Origin: Bradyrhizobium sp. SK17
GTDB taxonomy: Bacteria; Pseudomonadota; Alphaproteobacteria; Rhizobiales; Xanthobacteraceae
Length of the DNA stretch: 64,000 bases
Direction: 5' to 3'
NCBI RefSeq assembly: GCF_002831585.1
Contig: NZ_CP025113.1
Span: forward strand, 5,099,001-5,163,000
The notes under the pieces were generated by a model. It did not search any database, was not told the origin of the DNA, and worked only from the letters and a program-made list of their open reading frames with translations. The translations under genes were made by a program, and so were the position numbers. Positions 16,281 through 25,224 of this stretch are shown one piece after another. The stretch's first letter is position 1, and each line of letters begins with the position of its first letter.

Positions 16281-18215
16281 ATGCGGTACTCAGTCCGGCG
16301 CAGGGTCGCGGCCGCGGCGTTTGTCCTCTTCGGCTGCATGGTCGCATCGGGCCCTGCCTTTGCCGAGCGGCGCGTGGCGCTCGTGATCGGCAACTCGGCC
16401 TATCGCAACACGGTGCAACTGCCCAATCCGCGCAATGACGCGACCGATGTGGCGCGGATGCTGAAGGGGGCCGGCTTCGAGGTGGTGGAGGGGGTCGATC
16501 TCGACAAGCGCGGCATGGACGACGCATTCCGCCGCTTTGCCGATGCCGCCGTCGGCGCTGATGCTGCACTGTTCTTTTACGGCGGTCATGGCTTTCAATT
16601 CCAGGGCGCGAACTACCTCGTGCCCATCGATGCCAGGCTGACTGGCGCCGCCGACATCGGCGCCCAGATGGCGCGGGTCGACGACATCCTCGCCGACCTG
16701 CAACGCGCCAGTGGCGTTCGCATCCTGATGCTCGACGCCTGCCGCGACAATCCGCTTGCCGACCAGTTGCTGGCGCAGGCCAATCCCGCGCGCGCCGTGA
16801 CGATCACGCGCGGCCTGGCACGGATCAAGCAGACCGCGGGCACCGTGATCGCCTATTCCACGCAGCCCGGCGCGGTCGCCGCCGACGGCGAGGGGCGCAA
16901 CAGTCCGTTCGCGGCCGCGTTCATCCGCGAGGTGAGCCAGCCCGGCACCGAGATCGGCCCGCTGTTCCGGCATGTCGCGGCCGACGTCTACAAGGCGACC
17001 AACGAGCGGCAATTGCCCGAGGTGACGTTCTCGCTGCTCGGCGATTTCTATTTCGTCGGTCAGCCGGCCCCGACGGCGCCGCCGCCGGTAGCCGCAGCCC
17101 CTGCGCAGACGCAGACGGCTGCGCTGGTGCTGCCGACACCGGCCGCGCGCAGCGCCGCGGAAGGCTGTGACAAGCTCGCGGCGTCCGCCGAGGACACCGA
17201 CCGGCCCTCCGGCGTGCCCGGCGTCGCGCTCAATCACATCCAGCCGCGGCTCGCCGTCGATGCCTGCCGCGCGGCGCTCACGCAGGCGCCGGACCATCGC
17301 CGTCTGCAATTTCAGATGGCGCGCGCGCTCAGCGTCGCCGGCGAACTCGCGGAGGCGCGCGACTGGCTGACGAAGTCCGCTGCGGCGGGCTCGGTCGCGG
17401 CGATGTCCGACCTCGCCGTGATGCTGGAGAAGGGCGAGGGCGGCCCGGCCGACCTGCCGCGCGCGGTGGCGTTGTTTGACCAGGCCGCGGCCGCGGGCAA
17501 CGTGCCGGCGATGCGCAACGTCGCCATCGGCTACGAGAACGGGGTGGGGCGTCCCGCGGACGCGGCGCAGGCTGCGCAATGGTACCGCAAGGCTGCCGAT
17601 ACCGGCGATCCGCAGGCGATGGGTTTCCTCGCGGTGCTATACCTGCAAGGCACCGGCGTGCCGAAGGATGCGAGCCGGGCGCGGCAATGGATCGACAAGC
17701 TCGTCACCACCGAGCACACCGCGACGATGTTGCGCGTCGGCTATGTGCTGCTCGGCCTGACCGGCGCGGTGAAGGATTATGCCACGGCACGCACGTTGTT
17801 TCAGCGCGCCGCCGAACTCGGCGACGGCGACGGCAATGTCATGCTCGGCAATATGGCCGCCGGCGGCATCGGCGAGGCGCGCGACTTCGCGCGTGCCGCC
17901 GACTTCTACGAACGTGCCGCGGCGATCGGCAACATGAACGCCAGGGCGAGCCTGATGCCGCTGCTGATGGCGGGTGCCGGCGGTCTTCGGCGCGATCCCG
18001 GCAGGGCCGCCGAATACGGCCTGGAAGCGCTGCGCGGCGGCTCACCGGTGGCGCGCGCGCTGTTGATCGAGAAGCCGACCACCTCGCTGACCCCAGAGCT
18101 GCGCAAAGCGGTCGAGCAGCGCCTGGTGAAGGCCGGCCTGCTCAAGCGCGCGCCCGATGGGCGTTACGGACCGGACACGCTTGCGGCGCTGCAAAGCGCG
18201 GTACTGGCGAAATAG
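16281..18215 (+). CDS. Exported caspase-family (C14) protein with Sel1 repeats and C-terminal peptidoglycan-binding-like domain
   Basis: 644 residues. A signal peptide (cleaved near GPAFA-ERR) is followed by a peptidase C14 domain (about 30-250). Its catalytic His is in FFYGGHGFQF (His103) and Cys in LMLDACRDNP (Cys154). After a Pro/Ala/Gln-rich linker (~255-285) come about seven Sel1-like repeats (~330-585; e.g. AVALFDQAAAAGNVPAMRNVAIGYENG). The C-terminus LLKRAPDGRYGPDTLAALQ resembles a peptidoglycan-binding helix pair. It may be a periplasmic protease using Sel1 repeats for partner binding. It is downstream of an exported chorismate mutase. Substrate unknown. Confidence 0.88.
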   Translation: MRYSVRRRVAAAAFVLFGCMVASGPAFAERRVALVIGNSAYRNTVQLPNPRNDATDVARMLKGAGFEVVEGVDLDKRGMDDAFRRFADAAVGADAALFFYGGHGFQFQGANYLVPIDARLTGAADIGAQMARVDDILADLQRASGVRILMLDACRDNPLADQLLAQANPARAVTITRGLARIKQTAGTVIAYSTQPGAVAADGEGRNSPFAAAFIREVSQPGTEIGPLFRHVAADVYKATNERQLPEVTFSLLGDFYFVGQPAPTAPPPVAAAPAQTQTAALVLPTPAARSAAEGCDKLAASAEDTDRPSGVPGVALNHIQPRLAVDACRAALTQAPDHRRLQFQMARALSVAGELAEARDWLTKSAAAGSVAAMSDLAVMLEKGEGGPADLPRAVALFDQAAAAGNVPAMRNVAIGYENGVGRPADAAQAAQWYRKAADTGDPQAMGFLAVLYLQGTGVPKDASRARQWIDKLVTTEHTATMLRVGYVLLGLTGAVKDYATARTLFQRAAELGDGDGNVMLGNMAAGGIGEARDFARAADFYERAAAIGNMNARASLMPLLMAGAGGLRRDPGRAAEYGLEALRGGSPVARALLIEKPTTSLTPELRKAVEQRLVKAGLLKRAPDGRYGPDTLAALQSAVLAK

Positions 18216-18407
18216 CGGAACGCGTCGGGTCGCCACGCAAAACGAGGGACGTTCGCTTGAGTTCGGAATAATGGAATTGTGCCGCTGATTTGCCCGACGT
18301 GTCAAGTTGGCCAGCCGTACGACGATGGCCGGCTGTTGCTTTGCATGGGGTTGTTTTCGATATTTTGCCAGTGCGCCTCGAACCGATCCACCTCGCTCGA
18401 GAACGCG

Positions 18408-19985
18408 CTAATTGCCGCCGCCTTCCTGGGTGTCGATGTGATGCACGACGTCGTCGGGCAAAGCGTGGGCCACGGCGGCGGCGGGTCCGGGCTCCGGCCC
18501 GATCTCGCGGCCGCGACCGCGGATCAGACGTTCATAGGCCGACACCAGCGTGGTGTAGGGATTGACCCAGAGCCAGCCGTCACGGGTGAACACCTGCACG
18601 TCGAAATGCAGATGCCGCGAGGTGCCGTTGGGATGGTCGAGATAGTTCGACACCACGCCGATCTTCTCGCCTTCGCCGAGGCGGCGGCCGTTGAGCAGGC
18701 CGTCGGCATCCATCGCGGACGGGTTCATGTGCATGTAGCGGAAGCGGACATGCTCGGTGCGGGTATTGACCTGCAAGGTCGCCGCCTGCTGCTGCGCCGA
18801 ACGGATCACGATGCCGTCGCGCACCGCGACGACCGCCTGCTGCCTGGGGTCGCAACCATCCTTGCTGTCGGGCGGGCAGCCGCCCGGCCTGATGTCCTGG
18901 CCCTGGTGGCCGTAGCCGCTCGCGCACTGCCCGACCTCGAAGCTGCGCGCCTCGCAGAAATTGTCCTGCCAGGGATACTCGTCGACCCGCCCGCGCTTCG
19001 GAAAGGACTGCGAATGCGCGAACGCCGGCGCCTTCTCCAGCGGAAAGCGGATCTGCGAATACACCGTGAAGTCGGCATGGCCGCCTTGCTGCCTGCGGCC
19101 GCCGCTGCCGGCGATGATGTCGCCGCTCGGGCGATAGGTGAAGGCGGCCGACGGCGCGATTGGGCGCTCGGCGACGTCGGCGGCGAGGTCGCTGCGCGGG
19201 CGTGACGGCTGTCCGCCCGCGATATGCAACGCCTTCAGGAAGCGTTCGGCGACCGGGGAGGCCTCGCGGCACGCCAGCCGCTTCGGTCGCGGCGCGCTGT
19301 CGAGGCACTGGATCGAGACCACATAGGGAATCCCGAACCTGGTGAAGGCATAGCGGACATAGCCCTCGCGGATGAAGCGGCGCAGATCCGGAAACTGCGC
19401 TGCTAGCGCCTTCACCGGCTCGCCCTTGCCACCGAGCCGGTCGGCAAGGTCGTAGACCAGGATCGAGCCAGAGATCTGCACCTCGACCGGCTTTGCGAAC
19501 GTCCGTGGCGGCATGCCGTCGCCGGCTCCCGGGTCGAGCGAGAACACTGCGTCGTAGCCGGATGCGCCGGCATGGAACAGATCGGCGGCACGGAAGTCGG
19601 CCTGGTGGCGCGCGACCGCCAGGCTGTCCGGCGCGCCGCTCAGCCGTGCGTCGAGATAGCTCGCGGGATCGAACGGCAGCAGCACCGGGATCGGGCTGCG
19701 CGCGATGCCGGGGAACAGCGGCGATGTCACCGCATTCAGCTGCACCAGCGCAGGGGTCGAGCGCGGATCCGAGGCCGGGACGCGGCGCTGGCCGGCGAAG
19801 CTGAAATTGGCGGCAACGGCCGGGTGGACGCCGATCTCCTGCCGCAGTTGGTCGAGCGCTGCGCGCCATTCGACCCGCATGGCCGAGATCGAGGGTGTCC
19901 TGAATTCGTCAGCGTCAGCGCCGGGAAGAGGCAAGAGCAGGGCTGCAAGCCAGCAACTGATGAAGCTGACCACCTTCCTGCTCAC
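18408..19985 (-). CDS. Exported M23-family metallopeptidase (LytM-like)
   Basis: 525 residues from GTG 19985. The N-terminus SRKVVSFISCWLAALLLPLPGADA is a signal peptide. A long N-terminal region (~1-380) has no recognised domain and contains several Cys. The peptidase core has the first Zn-ligand region YGHQGQDIRP and the closing HLHFDV (HxH), with an insertion carrying Cys residues (GGCPPDSKDGCD). All expected M23 ligands are present, so cleavage of peptidoglycan cross-bridges or regulation of such enzymes is likely. The open frame extends upstream through repeat sequence to 20078 (MFKHKISGKLL...). That part is translated repeat, not protein, so the GTG start is preferred. Confidence 0.87.
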   Translation of the reverse strand: MSRKVVSFISCWLAALLLPLPGADADEFRTPSISAMRVEWRAALDQLRQEIGVHPAVAANFSFAGQRRVPASDPRSTPALVQLNAVTSPLFPGIARSPIPVLLPFDPASYLDARLSGAPDSLAVARHQADFRAADLFHAGASGYDAVFSLDPGAGDGMPPRTFAKPVEVQISGSILVYDLADRLGGKGEPVKALAAQFPDLRRFIREGYVRYAFTRFGIPYVVSIQCLDSAPRPKRLACREASPVAERFLKALHIAGGQPSRPRSDLAADVAERPIAPSAAFTYRPSGDIIAGSGGRRQQGGHADFTVYSQIRFPLEKAPAFAHSQSFPKRGRVDEYPWQDNFCEARSFEVGQCASGYGHQGQDIRPGGCPPDSKDGCDPRQQAVVAVRDGIVIRSAQQQAATLQVNTRTEHVRFRYMHMNPSAMDADGLLNGRRLGEGEKIGVVSNYLDHPNGTSRHLHFDVQVFTRDGWLWVNPYTTLVSAYERLIRGRGREIGPEPGPAAAVAHALPDDVVHHIDTQEGGGN

Positions 19986-20024
19986 TGCACCCCCCGGCTC
20001 ATGACTGATCGCCAGCGAGAGTAG

Positions 20025-20080
20025 AGCAAGATCCGGAAAAGTGTGTAGCAGTTTTCCGGAAATTTTATGTTTAAACAACA
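20025..20080. repeat. Dispersed repeat (AGCATGATCCGGAAAAGTG type), copy 2
   Basis: A diverged copy of the 13981-14076 element: GCAAGATCCGGAAAAGTGTG, then GCAGTTTTCCGGAAATTTTATG and TTAAACAAC. The hairpin half is largely lost. It creates a false N-terminal extension of the M23 peptidase frame on the minus strand. Confidence 0.6.
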
Positions 20081-20140
20081 GCCTGATGCGGGGAGATCAT
20101 TCACCTCGACCTCGCGGCGTCCACGCTGCTTAGTCCTTGA

Positions 20141-20707
20141 TTAGTCCTTGGCGCGTTCCACGTAGGAACCGTCCTCGGTCATGACCACGATGCGGGTGCC
20201 AGTGGAGACGTGCGGCGGCACACCGGTGCGGATTCCGTTCGACAGCACCGCGGGCTTGTAGGAGGACGAGGCGGTCTGGCCCTTGGTCACCGGCTCGGTC
20301 TCCACCACTTCCAACGTCACGCGCTGCGGCAGCTGGATCGCGACCGGATTGCCGTCGTGCATCGACAGCTTGACGGTCATGTTCTCCTGCAAATACGGCG
20401 CAGACGAACCGACGATCTCCTTGGAGACCTGGACCTGGTCGTAGTTGTCGTTGTTCATGAAGTGGAAGCCGTCGGCGTCTTCGTAGAGGTAGTTGTAGTT
20501 GTGGTCTTCGACGGTGGCCTTCTCGACCTGGTCGGTGGTCTTGTAGCGCTCCGACACCTTCACGCCGTCGCCGATGCGGCGCATTTCGATCTGGCTGACC
20601 GGGGTGCCCTTGCCGGGATGAATGTTTTCGGCGGAGAGGACCACATAGAGCTTGCCATCCTGCTCGATGATGTTGCCCTTGCGGATGGAACTGGCGATGA
20701 CTTTCAA
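20141..20707 (-). CDS. efp: Translation elongation factor P (TTG start)
   Basis: Rescues ribosomes stalled at polyproline stretches. With TTG 20707 as start the protein is 188 residues ([12 protein letters not shown]), the normal EF-P length. The longer frame (to 21100) is intergenic sequence. AGGA lies a few bases upstream of the TTG. KOW-like domain I carries the loop NIHPGKGTP with Lys33, corresponding to the lysine modified by (R)-beta-lysine in E. coli. Two OB-like domains follow, including the [11 protein letters not shown]-terminus. The modifying enzymes EpmA and EpmB are encoded divergently right beside it, so this EF-P is very probably beta-lysylated. Confidence 0.97.
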   Translation of the reverse strand: MKVIASSIRKGNIIEQDGKLYVVLSAENIHPGKGTPVSQIEMRRIGDGVKVSERYKTTDQVEKATVEDHNYNYLYEDADGFHFMNNDNYDQVQVSKEIVGSSAPYLQENMTVKLSMHDGNPVAIQLPQRVTLEVVETEPVTKGQTASSSYKPAVLSNGIRTGVPPHVSTGTRIVVMTEDGSYVERAKD

Positions 20708-21088
20708 AGGTGTTTTCCTGAATTTGAGAAGCGGGGGCGCAAACCGGACCGGCAGCCCCTCGGCCGTGGCGGCGATTTCGGGCTGCAACATACTGATTTG
20801 TCCCTGAGATGCCAGTCTTTTGCGGTCCAATTCGGCAGTTTGGCAGCCGTCCCTGCCGCCCCGGATTGGCCCAATTTCCGGGCCGAATCGTGCCATCCGC
20901 CCCCGGTTCGGCCGTGGTGGCGCATGGACAAGGCCGGCATCTTTCGACAAGAAGGGATCAGCTTCGCCGCCTATTCCGGTGACCAACGCCGTGCCGACCA
21001 TGAATCTGCTTCGAATCAACTGGTTATGCCCGACTCCTGAGCGGGGGTGGAGGCTTGTTGATGTCGAATCCAAGCGGACCCGTTGGCG
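20708..21088. other. Divergent intergenic region between efp and epmA
   Basis: 381 bp that must hold the promoters of efp (minus) and epmA (plus). Both strands keep open frames here (an efp-frame extension on minus), but no start codon with a ribosome site or domain is visible. I see no strong palindrome. Confidence 0.4.
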
Positions 21089-22141
21089 ATGACGGGGCAC
21101 GACCAGCCCTCGCCGTGGTGGATGCCGCGGCGCTACGCCGACCGCAGGCCGTTCTTGCAGGCGCGGACCGCAATCACGCGAGCGCTCCGGGCGTGGTTCG
21201 AGGAGCAGGGATTTGCCGAGGTCGAGACCGCGATTCTACAGGTATCGCCGGGCAATGAGACGCATCTGCACGCCCCGCGGACCGAGCTCCGGCAGGCCGA
21301 CGGCGCGCGTACGACACGTTATCTGCGCACCTCGCCGGAGTTCGCCTGCAAGAAGCTGCTCGCGGCCGGCGAGCCCAAGATCTACGAATTCGCGCGCGTG
21401 TTCCGCGATCGCGAGCGCGGCGATCTGCATCTGCCCGAATTCACCATGCTGGAATGGTACCGCGCCAATGCCGGCTATGACGCCATCATGGCCGATACAA
21501 TCGTGGTGATCGCCCACGCGGCGCAGGCGACCGGAATCGGGCGGTTTTCATTCCGCGGCAAGATTGCCGATCCGTTTGCCGAGCCGGAGCTGCTGACGGT
21601 CGCGGCGGCTTTCGAACGCTTTGCCGGCATCGATCTGCTGGCGACGATCTCGGACGGCGAGGGCGACCGTGCCGCGCTGGCGGCGGCCGCGCACGCGCGG
21701 GTGCGGATTGCAGATGACGACACCTGGTCGGACATCTTCAGCAAGGTGCTGGTCGAGCATGTCGAGCCCAATCTCGGTCAGGGCCAACTGACGGTGCTGT
21801 TCGAATACCCGTCGCCGGAGGCCGCGCTGGCGCGCACCAAGGCGGGCGACCCACGCGTAGCCGAGCGTTTCGAGGTCTATGCCTGCGGCGTCGAGCTCGC
21901 CAACGGCTTTGGCGAGCTGACCGACGCGGCCGAGCAGCGCCATCGTTTCACCGCGGCGATGGACCAGAAGGCCCGCCGCTACGGCGAGCGCTATCCGCTC
22001 GACGATGACTTTCTCGCCGCGGTCGGCCAGATGCCGGAAGCCAGCGGCGTTGCGCTCGGCTTCGACCGGCTGGTGATGCTGGCGAGCGGCGCGCCGCGAA
22101 TTGATCAGGTGGTCTGGACCCCGCCTGCAGGAGAGACATGA
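21089..22141 (+). CDS. epmA: EF-P--(R)-beta-lysine ligase EpmA (GenX/PoxA)
   Basis: A class II lysyl-tRNA-synthetase paralogue that attaches (R)-beta-lysine to EF-P. It is 350 residues from ATG 21089, the size of EpmA and lacking the anticodon-binding domain of LysRS. Class II motifs are visible: motif 2 [28 protein letters not shown] and motif 3 [14 protein letters not shown] near the C-terminus, plus the [13 protein letters not shown] substrate pocket. A TTG at 21083 or ATG at 21055 are alternative starts. Its TGA overlaps the ATG of epmB, so translation is coupled. Confidence 0.95.
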   Translation: MTGHDQPSPWWMPRRYADRRPFLQARTAITRALRAWFEEQGFAEVETAILQVSPGNETHLHAPRTELRQADGARTTRYLRTSPEFACKKLLAAGEPKIYEFARVFRDRERGDLHLPEFTMLEWYRANAGYDAIMADTIVVIAHAAQATGIGRFSFRGKIADPFAEPELLTVAAAFERFAGIDLLATISDGEGDRAALAAAAHARVRIADDDTWSDIFSKVLVEHVEPNLGQGQLTVLFEYPSPEAALARTKAGDPRVAERFEVYACGVELANGFGELTDAAEQRHRFTAAMDQKARRYGERYPLDDDFLAAVGQMPEASGVALGFDRLVMLASGAPRIDQVVWTPPAGET

Positions 22142-23229
22142 ACAGGATCGATCCGAAACTGGCGGCGACCCTGCGCCAGCCGCACGAACTGGTCGAGGCT
22201 GGTCTCGCGCCGGTCGCTGCCCTTGCCGAGCTCGAACAGGTCGCTGCGCGCTACGCGGTCGCGGTGACACCTGAACTCGTCGCGTTGATTGATCCCGCCG
22301 ATCCGGCCGACCCGATCGCGCGACAGTTCATCCCGAGTGCTGACGAACTCGTCGAGCAGCCCGGCGAGAACGTCGACCCGATCGGCGACGATGCGCATTC
22401 GCCGATCGCCGGGATCGTGCATCGCTATCCGGACCGGGTGCTGTTCAAGCTCGTTCATGTCTGCGCGGTCTATTGCCGGTTCTGTTTCCGGCGCGAAATG
22501 GTCGGACCGGGAAAGGCCACGGCCTTGTCCGACGACGCCTACGGCGCGGCGCTCGATTACATCCGTACCCATCCAGATATCTGGGAAGTCATCCTGACCG
22601 GCGGCGATCCGCTGATGCTGTCGCCGCGCCGGTTGACCGAGATCATGACCGATCTCGCCGGCATCGATCATGTGAAGATCATCCGCATCCACACCCGTGT
22701 TCCGATCGCCGATCCCGTGCGCATCAATCCCGATATGATCGCGGCGTTGCGGGTGGAGGGCGCGACGACCTGGATCGCGATCCACGCCAACCACCCCCGC
22801 GAACTGAGCGCCAATGCCCGCGCGGCATGTGCGCGGCTTGCCGATGCCGGTATTCCATTGGTCAGCCAGTCCGTCCTGCTGCGCGGCGTCAACGACGATG
22901 TGGCGACGCTGACGGCGTTGATGCGCGCCTTCGTCGGGTGCCGGATCAAGCCGTATTACCTGCATCACGGCGACCTTGCGCCAGGCACCGCACATTTGCG
23001 CACGACGATCGAAGCCGGGCAGGACTTGATGCGGGCCTTGCGCGGGCGCGTCTCGGGCCTGTGTCAGCCCGATTATGTCCTCGACATCCCCGGCGGCCAC
23101 GGCAAGGCGCCGATCGGCCCGACCTATTTGTCGCAGCCGGCTTCCCGCGAACGTGAAGATGCCGCGGAACGACGATACCGTATCGTCGATTATTGCGGCG
23201 AGGTTCATCTTTATCCGCCGCAATCTTGA
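22138..23229 (+). CDS. epmB: EF-P beta-lysylation protein EpmB (lysine 2,3-aminomutase family)
   Basis: A radical-SAM, PLP-dependent aminomutase converting L-lysine to (R)-beta-lysine for EpmA. It is 363 residues. The 4Fe-4S motif CAVYCRFCFRRE (C-x3-C-x2-C) is near residue 111-118. GGDPLMLS is the radical-SAM GGE-like motif, and the PLP lysine is expected in the region RIKPYYLHHGD. Lysine 2,3-aminomutase proper is longer, and position next to epmA settles the role. The start ATG at 22138 overlaps the epmA stop codon (ATGA). Confidence 0.95.
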   Translation: MNRIDPKLAATLRQPHELVEAGLAPVAALAELEQVAARYAVAVTPELVALIDPADPADPIARQFIPSADELVEQPGENVDPIGDDAHSPIAGIVHRYPDRVLFKLVHVCAVYCRFCFRREMVGPGKATALSDDAYGAALDYIRTHPDIWEVILTGGDPLMLSPRRLTEIMTDLAGIDHVKIIRIHTRVPIADPVRINPDMIAALRVEGATTWIAIHANHPRELSANARAACARLADAGIPLVSQSVLLRGVNDDVATLTALMRAFVGCRIKPYYLHHGDLAPGTAHLRTTIEAGQDLMRALRGRVSGLCQPDYVLDIPGGHGKAPIGPTYLSQPASREREDAAERRYRIVDYCGEVHLYPPQS

Positions 23230-23236
23230 GGCGGAT

Positions 23237-23449
23237 ATGGGCGGGGCCGGGGACGGAGCGCAGGAGCCGCCCGAGGACGGCGGCAGCCGCAGCATCGAAA
23301 ATGCTGTGATGTTCGGCATGTTTGCGCTGCTGGTCGGCGCGGGAATCTGGCTCCTTGGTGCGATGGCCGATATACGGAAGGTGCAGGATTGCGCAGCGCA
23401 GGGGCGACGCAACTGTGCTACCGTCGAAGTGCCGGAACGGGCGCGATAG
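23237..23449 (+). CDS. Small single-span membrane protein
   Basis: 70 residues from ATG 23237, beginning seven bases after the epmB stop. It has an acidic, Gly-rich N-terminal tail and one membrane span (NAVMFGMFALLVGAGIWLLG). The C-terminal part has two cysteines (KVQDCAAQGRRNCATVE) that would be periplasmic if the N-terminus is cytoplasmic. Likely translated with epmAB. No known domain, function unknown. Confidence 0.65.
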   Translation: MGGAGDGAQEPPEDGGSRSIENAVMFGMFALLVGAGIWLLGAMADIRKVQDCAAQGRRNCATVEVPERAR

Positions 23450-23471
23450 GGTTGAGAAGCGGAGACGCGAG

Positions 23472-23738
23472 ATGCGGAAGACAGTTTTGGTGATGGCTCT
23501 GATGTTGGTTGCGGCTGGAGCGTCCCAGGTTGGAATGTCCCCGGCTTGGGCGCAGCAGCAAGGTGGATCGTCCTCCGTGCAGAAGAATTCCGGGGTGCCG
23601 GAAGCGCCGATTGGACATCGTCAGCCCCGCCGCGGCGACATACCCAACGAAAAGAACATCAGCGATCCGAACAATACGGCGAACAAGGAAGACGCGGCGC
23701 TCGACAAGAAGATCAAGAGCATCTGCCGCGGGTGTTGA
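23472..23738 (+). CDS. Small exported protein of unknown function
   Basis: 88 residues. The signal peptide MRKTVLVMALMLVAAGASQVGMSPAWA is cleaved before QQQGG. The mature part is hydrophilic, rich in Asn, Asp and Lys, with a C-terminal CRGC pair. GGAGACGCGAG precedes ATG 23472. It follows the small membrane protein in the same direction and is convergent with aroG. Unrecognised. Confidence 0.7.
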   Translation: MRKTVLVMALMLVAAGASQVGMSPAWAQQQGGSSSVQKNSGVPEAPIGHRQPRRGDIPNEKNISDPNNTANKEDAALDKKIKSICRGC

Positions 23739-23802
23739 CCTCCCGTGAGACGCCGGCGGAGCGCGACAGCTCCGCCGGCAACGCTCAATCGGTTCGGCCG
23801 TG

Positions 23803-24888
23803 TCAGGCCGAACGCTCCTGCAAGCCGTCGCGCCGCACGCTGCGTCTTGCGTCGACGGCATCGGCCAGCTGCTTCAATACGTCAGCGGTCGTTTCCAGAT
23901 CGATGCAGCCGTCGGTGATGCTCTGGCCGTAGGTCAGTGGCTTGCCCGGTACGACGTCCTGGCGTCCGGCGACGAGATTGCTTTCGATCATCACGCCGAT
24001 GATGCGTGCTTCACCGCCTGCCACCTGCTGCGCAATGTCGGCCGCAACCGCGGGCTGCTTCTCCGGCTTCTTGCTGCTGTTGGCGTGGCTGGTGTCGATC
24101 ATCAACCGCGCTGCGACACCGGCGCGGCCGAGCTCGGCGGCGGCGGCATCGACGCTTGCTGCATCATAGTTCGGCACCCGGCCGCCACGCAGGATGACGT
24201 GGCAATCCTCGTTGCCGCTGGTGGCAGCAATCGCCGAACGGCCGCCCTTGGTGACCGCCATGAAGTGATGCGGGTGCGAGGCCGACTGCACCGCGTCCGC
24301 CGCGATCCGCACGCCACCGTCGGTGCTGTTCTTGAAGCCGACCGGGCACGACAGGCCGGACGCCAGTTCGCGATGGATCTGGCTTTCGGTGGTGCGCGCG
24401 CCGATCGCGGCCCAGGAGACCAGGTCGGCGATGTATTGCGGCGTCGTCATGTCGAGGAATTCGGTGCCGGCCGGCAAGCCGAGATTGTTCACCGCCGAGA
24501 GCACGTTGCGGGCGAGCCGCAGGCCCTTGTTGATGTCGAAGCTGCCGTCGAGGCCGGGATCGTTGATCAGCCCCTTCCAGCCGACGGTGGTGCGCGGCTT
24601 CTCGAAATAGACCCGCATCACGATCTCGAGGCGGTCGGCTAACTGTTCGCGCAGGCCGGCGAGGCGCTCGGCGTAATCGACGGCCGCCGCGGGATCGTGG
24701 ATGGAGCAGGGGCCGACGACGACCAGCAGGCGGTCATCGGTGCCATTGAGGATCGCGTGGATGGCGTTGCGGGCGCCCATCACGACGCGGGTCGCCGTCA
24801 GGGTGCGCGGGACCTCCCGCATCACCTCTTCAGGCGTACTCAGCTCTTTCAATTCCTTGATGCGAAGATCGTCTGTCGTACTCAACAC
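23803..24888 (-). CDS. aroG: 3-deoxy-7-phosphoheptulonate (DAHP) synthase, class I AroG-type
   Basis: Joins phosphoenolpyruvate and erythrose-4-phosphate, the first step of the shikimate pathway. It is 361 residues, matching class I-alpha AroG/F/H enzymes. Family segments are present: VVGPCSIHDP near residue 56, RVYFEKPRTTVGWKGLINDP, GARTTESQIHRELASGLS, and the metal/PEP-site region DTSHANSSKKPEKQ. The start is GTG 24888, with AAGGAG placed six bases upstream. An in-frame TTG follows at once. A leader peptide and terminator precede it, showing attenuation control (24925-25092). Confidence 0.96.
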   Translation of the reverse strand: MLSTTDDLRIKELKELSTPEEVMREVPRTLTATRVVMGARNAIHAILNGTDDRLLVVVGPCSIHDPAAAVDYAERLAGLREQLADRLEIVMRVYFEKPRTTVGWKGLINDPGLDGSFDINKGLRLARNVLSAVNNLGLPAGTEFLDMTTPQYIADLVSWAAIGARTTESQIHRELASGLSCPVGFKNSTDGGVRIAADAVQSASHPHHFMAVTKGGRSAIAATSGNEDCHVILRGGRVPNYDAASVDAAAAELGRAGVAARLMIDTSHANSSKKPEKQPAVAADIAQQVAGGEARIIGVMIESNLVAGRQDVVPGKPLTYGQSITDGCIDLETTADVLKQLADAVDARRSVRRDGLQERSA

Positions 24889-24924
24889 GGCTGGCTCCTT
24901 TGGATTTCGGACCTGCCGGCACAC

Positions 24925-24950
24925 AAAAAAGCCGCCAGGTCTGGCGGCTT
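24925..24950 (-). terminator. Attenuator terminator in the aroG leader
   Basis: On the minus strand the arms GCCGCCAG and CTGGCGGC form a strong stem followed by six T residues (24925-24930), 37 bp before the aroG start codon. The upstream segment GCTGGCGGC (24997-25005) can pair instead with the first arm (24941-24948) and would block the terminator. That segment can also pair, with one mismatch, with GCCACCAGC (25036-25044) inside the leader peptide. This four-segment arrangement is that of amino-acid attenuators. Confidence 0.85.
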
Positions 24951-25017
24951 GTTTTGGATGTTTGCTGCAATTATTCAGATTGAGCGCGATCCTCCTGCCG
25001 CCAGCGAGTTGTCGTAG

Positions 25018-25056
25018 CTAAAGTACCAAAAATAGCTGGTGGCGACGGTGATCATG
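25018..25056 (-). CDS. AroG leader peptide MITVATSYFWYF
   Basis: A 12-codon frame (ATG 25056 to TAG 25018) ending in five consecutive aromatic codons: Tyr-Phe-Trp-Tyr-Phe. It lies ~130 bp upstream of aroG, directly before alternative pairing segments and an intrinsic terminator. Stalling at the aromatic codons when charged tRNAs are scarce should free segment 2 to pair with segment 3 and allow read-through into aroG. No Shine-Dalgarno precedes the ATG. A promoter-like -10 only nine bases upstream suggests the transcript begins at or within a few bases of the ATG, as is known for the rhizobial trpL leader. Confidence 0.85.
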   Translation of the reverse strand, partial: HDHRRHQLFLVL

Positions 25057-25064
25057 GGGCGGCT

Positions 25065-25092
25065 CTATAGCGCAGGGATTTGGGGATGTCAC
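25065..25092 (-). promoter_or_regulatory. Probable promoter of the aroG leader transcript
   Basis: On the minus strand, -35-like GTGACA (25087-25092), a 16-bp spacer, and -10-like TATAGA (25065-25070). The expected start point is near 25056-25059, at the ATG of the leader peptide, which implies a leaderless or nearly leaderless leader mRNA. Confidence 0.6.
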
Positions 25093-25224
25093 CCCCAAAT
25101 GCAACCCCGCCGCGGTTCGCCGTCAGGTGTTGCACGCCGCCAACGCCATGCCGATCAGCAAATCGGAGTGTGTCGGCAAGCTTATTCCGGTTGCGCAAAA
25201 GGGCCACGTCGACGCGCGCCCGTC

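Noticed and set aside
19986-20078. N-terminal extension of the M23 peptidase
   Set aside because: It translates a dispersed repeat. The signal peptide begins at GTG 19985.
20708-21100. N-terminal extension of EF-P
   Set aside because: EF-P is reliably ~188 aa. The TTG at 20707 gives exactly that length with an AGGA upstream; the added part has no homology I recognise.
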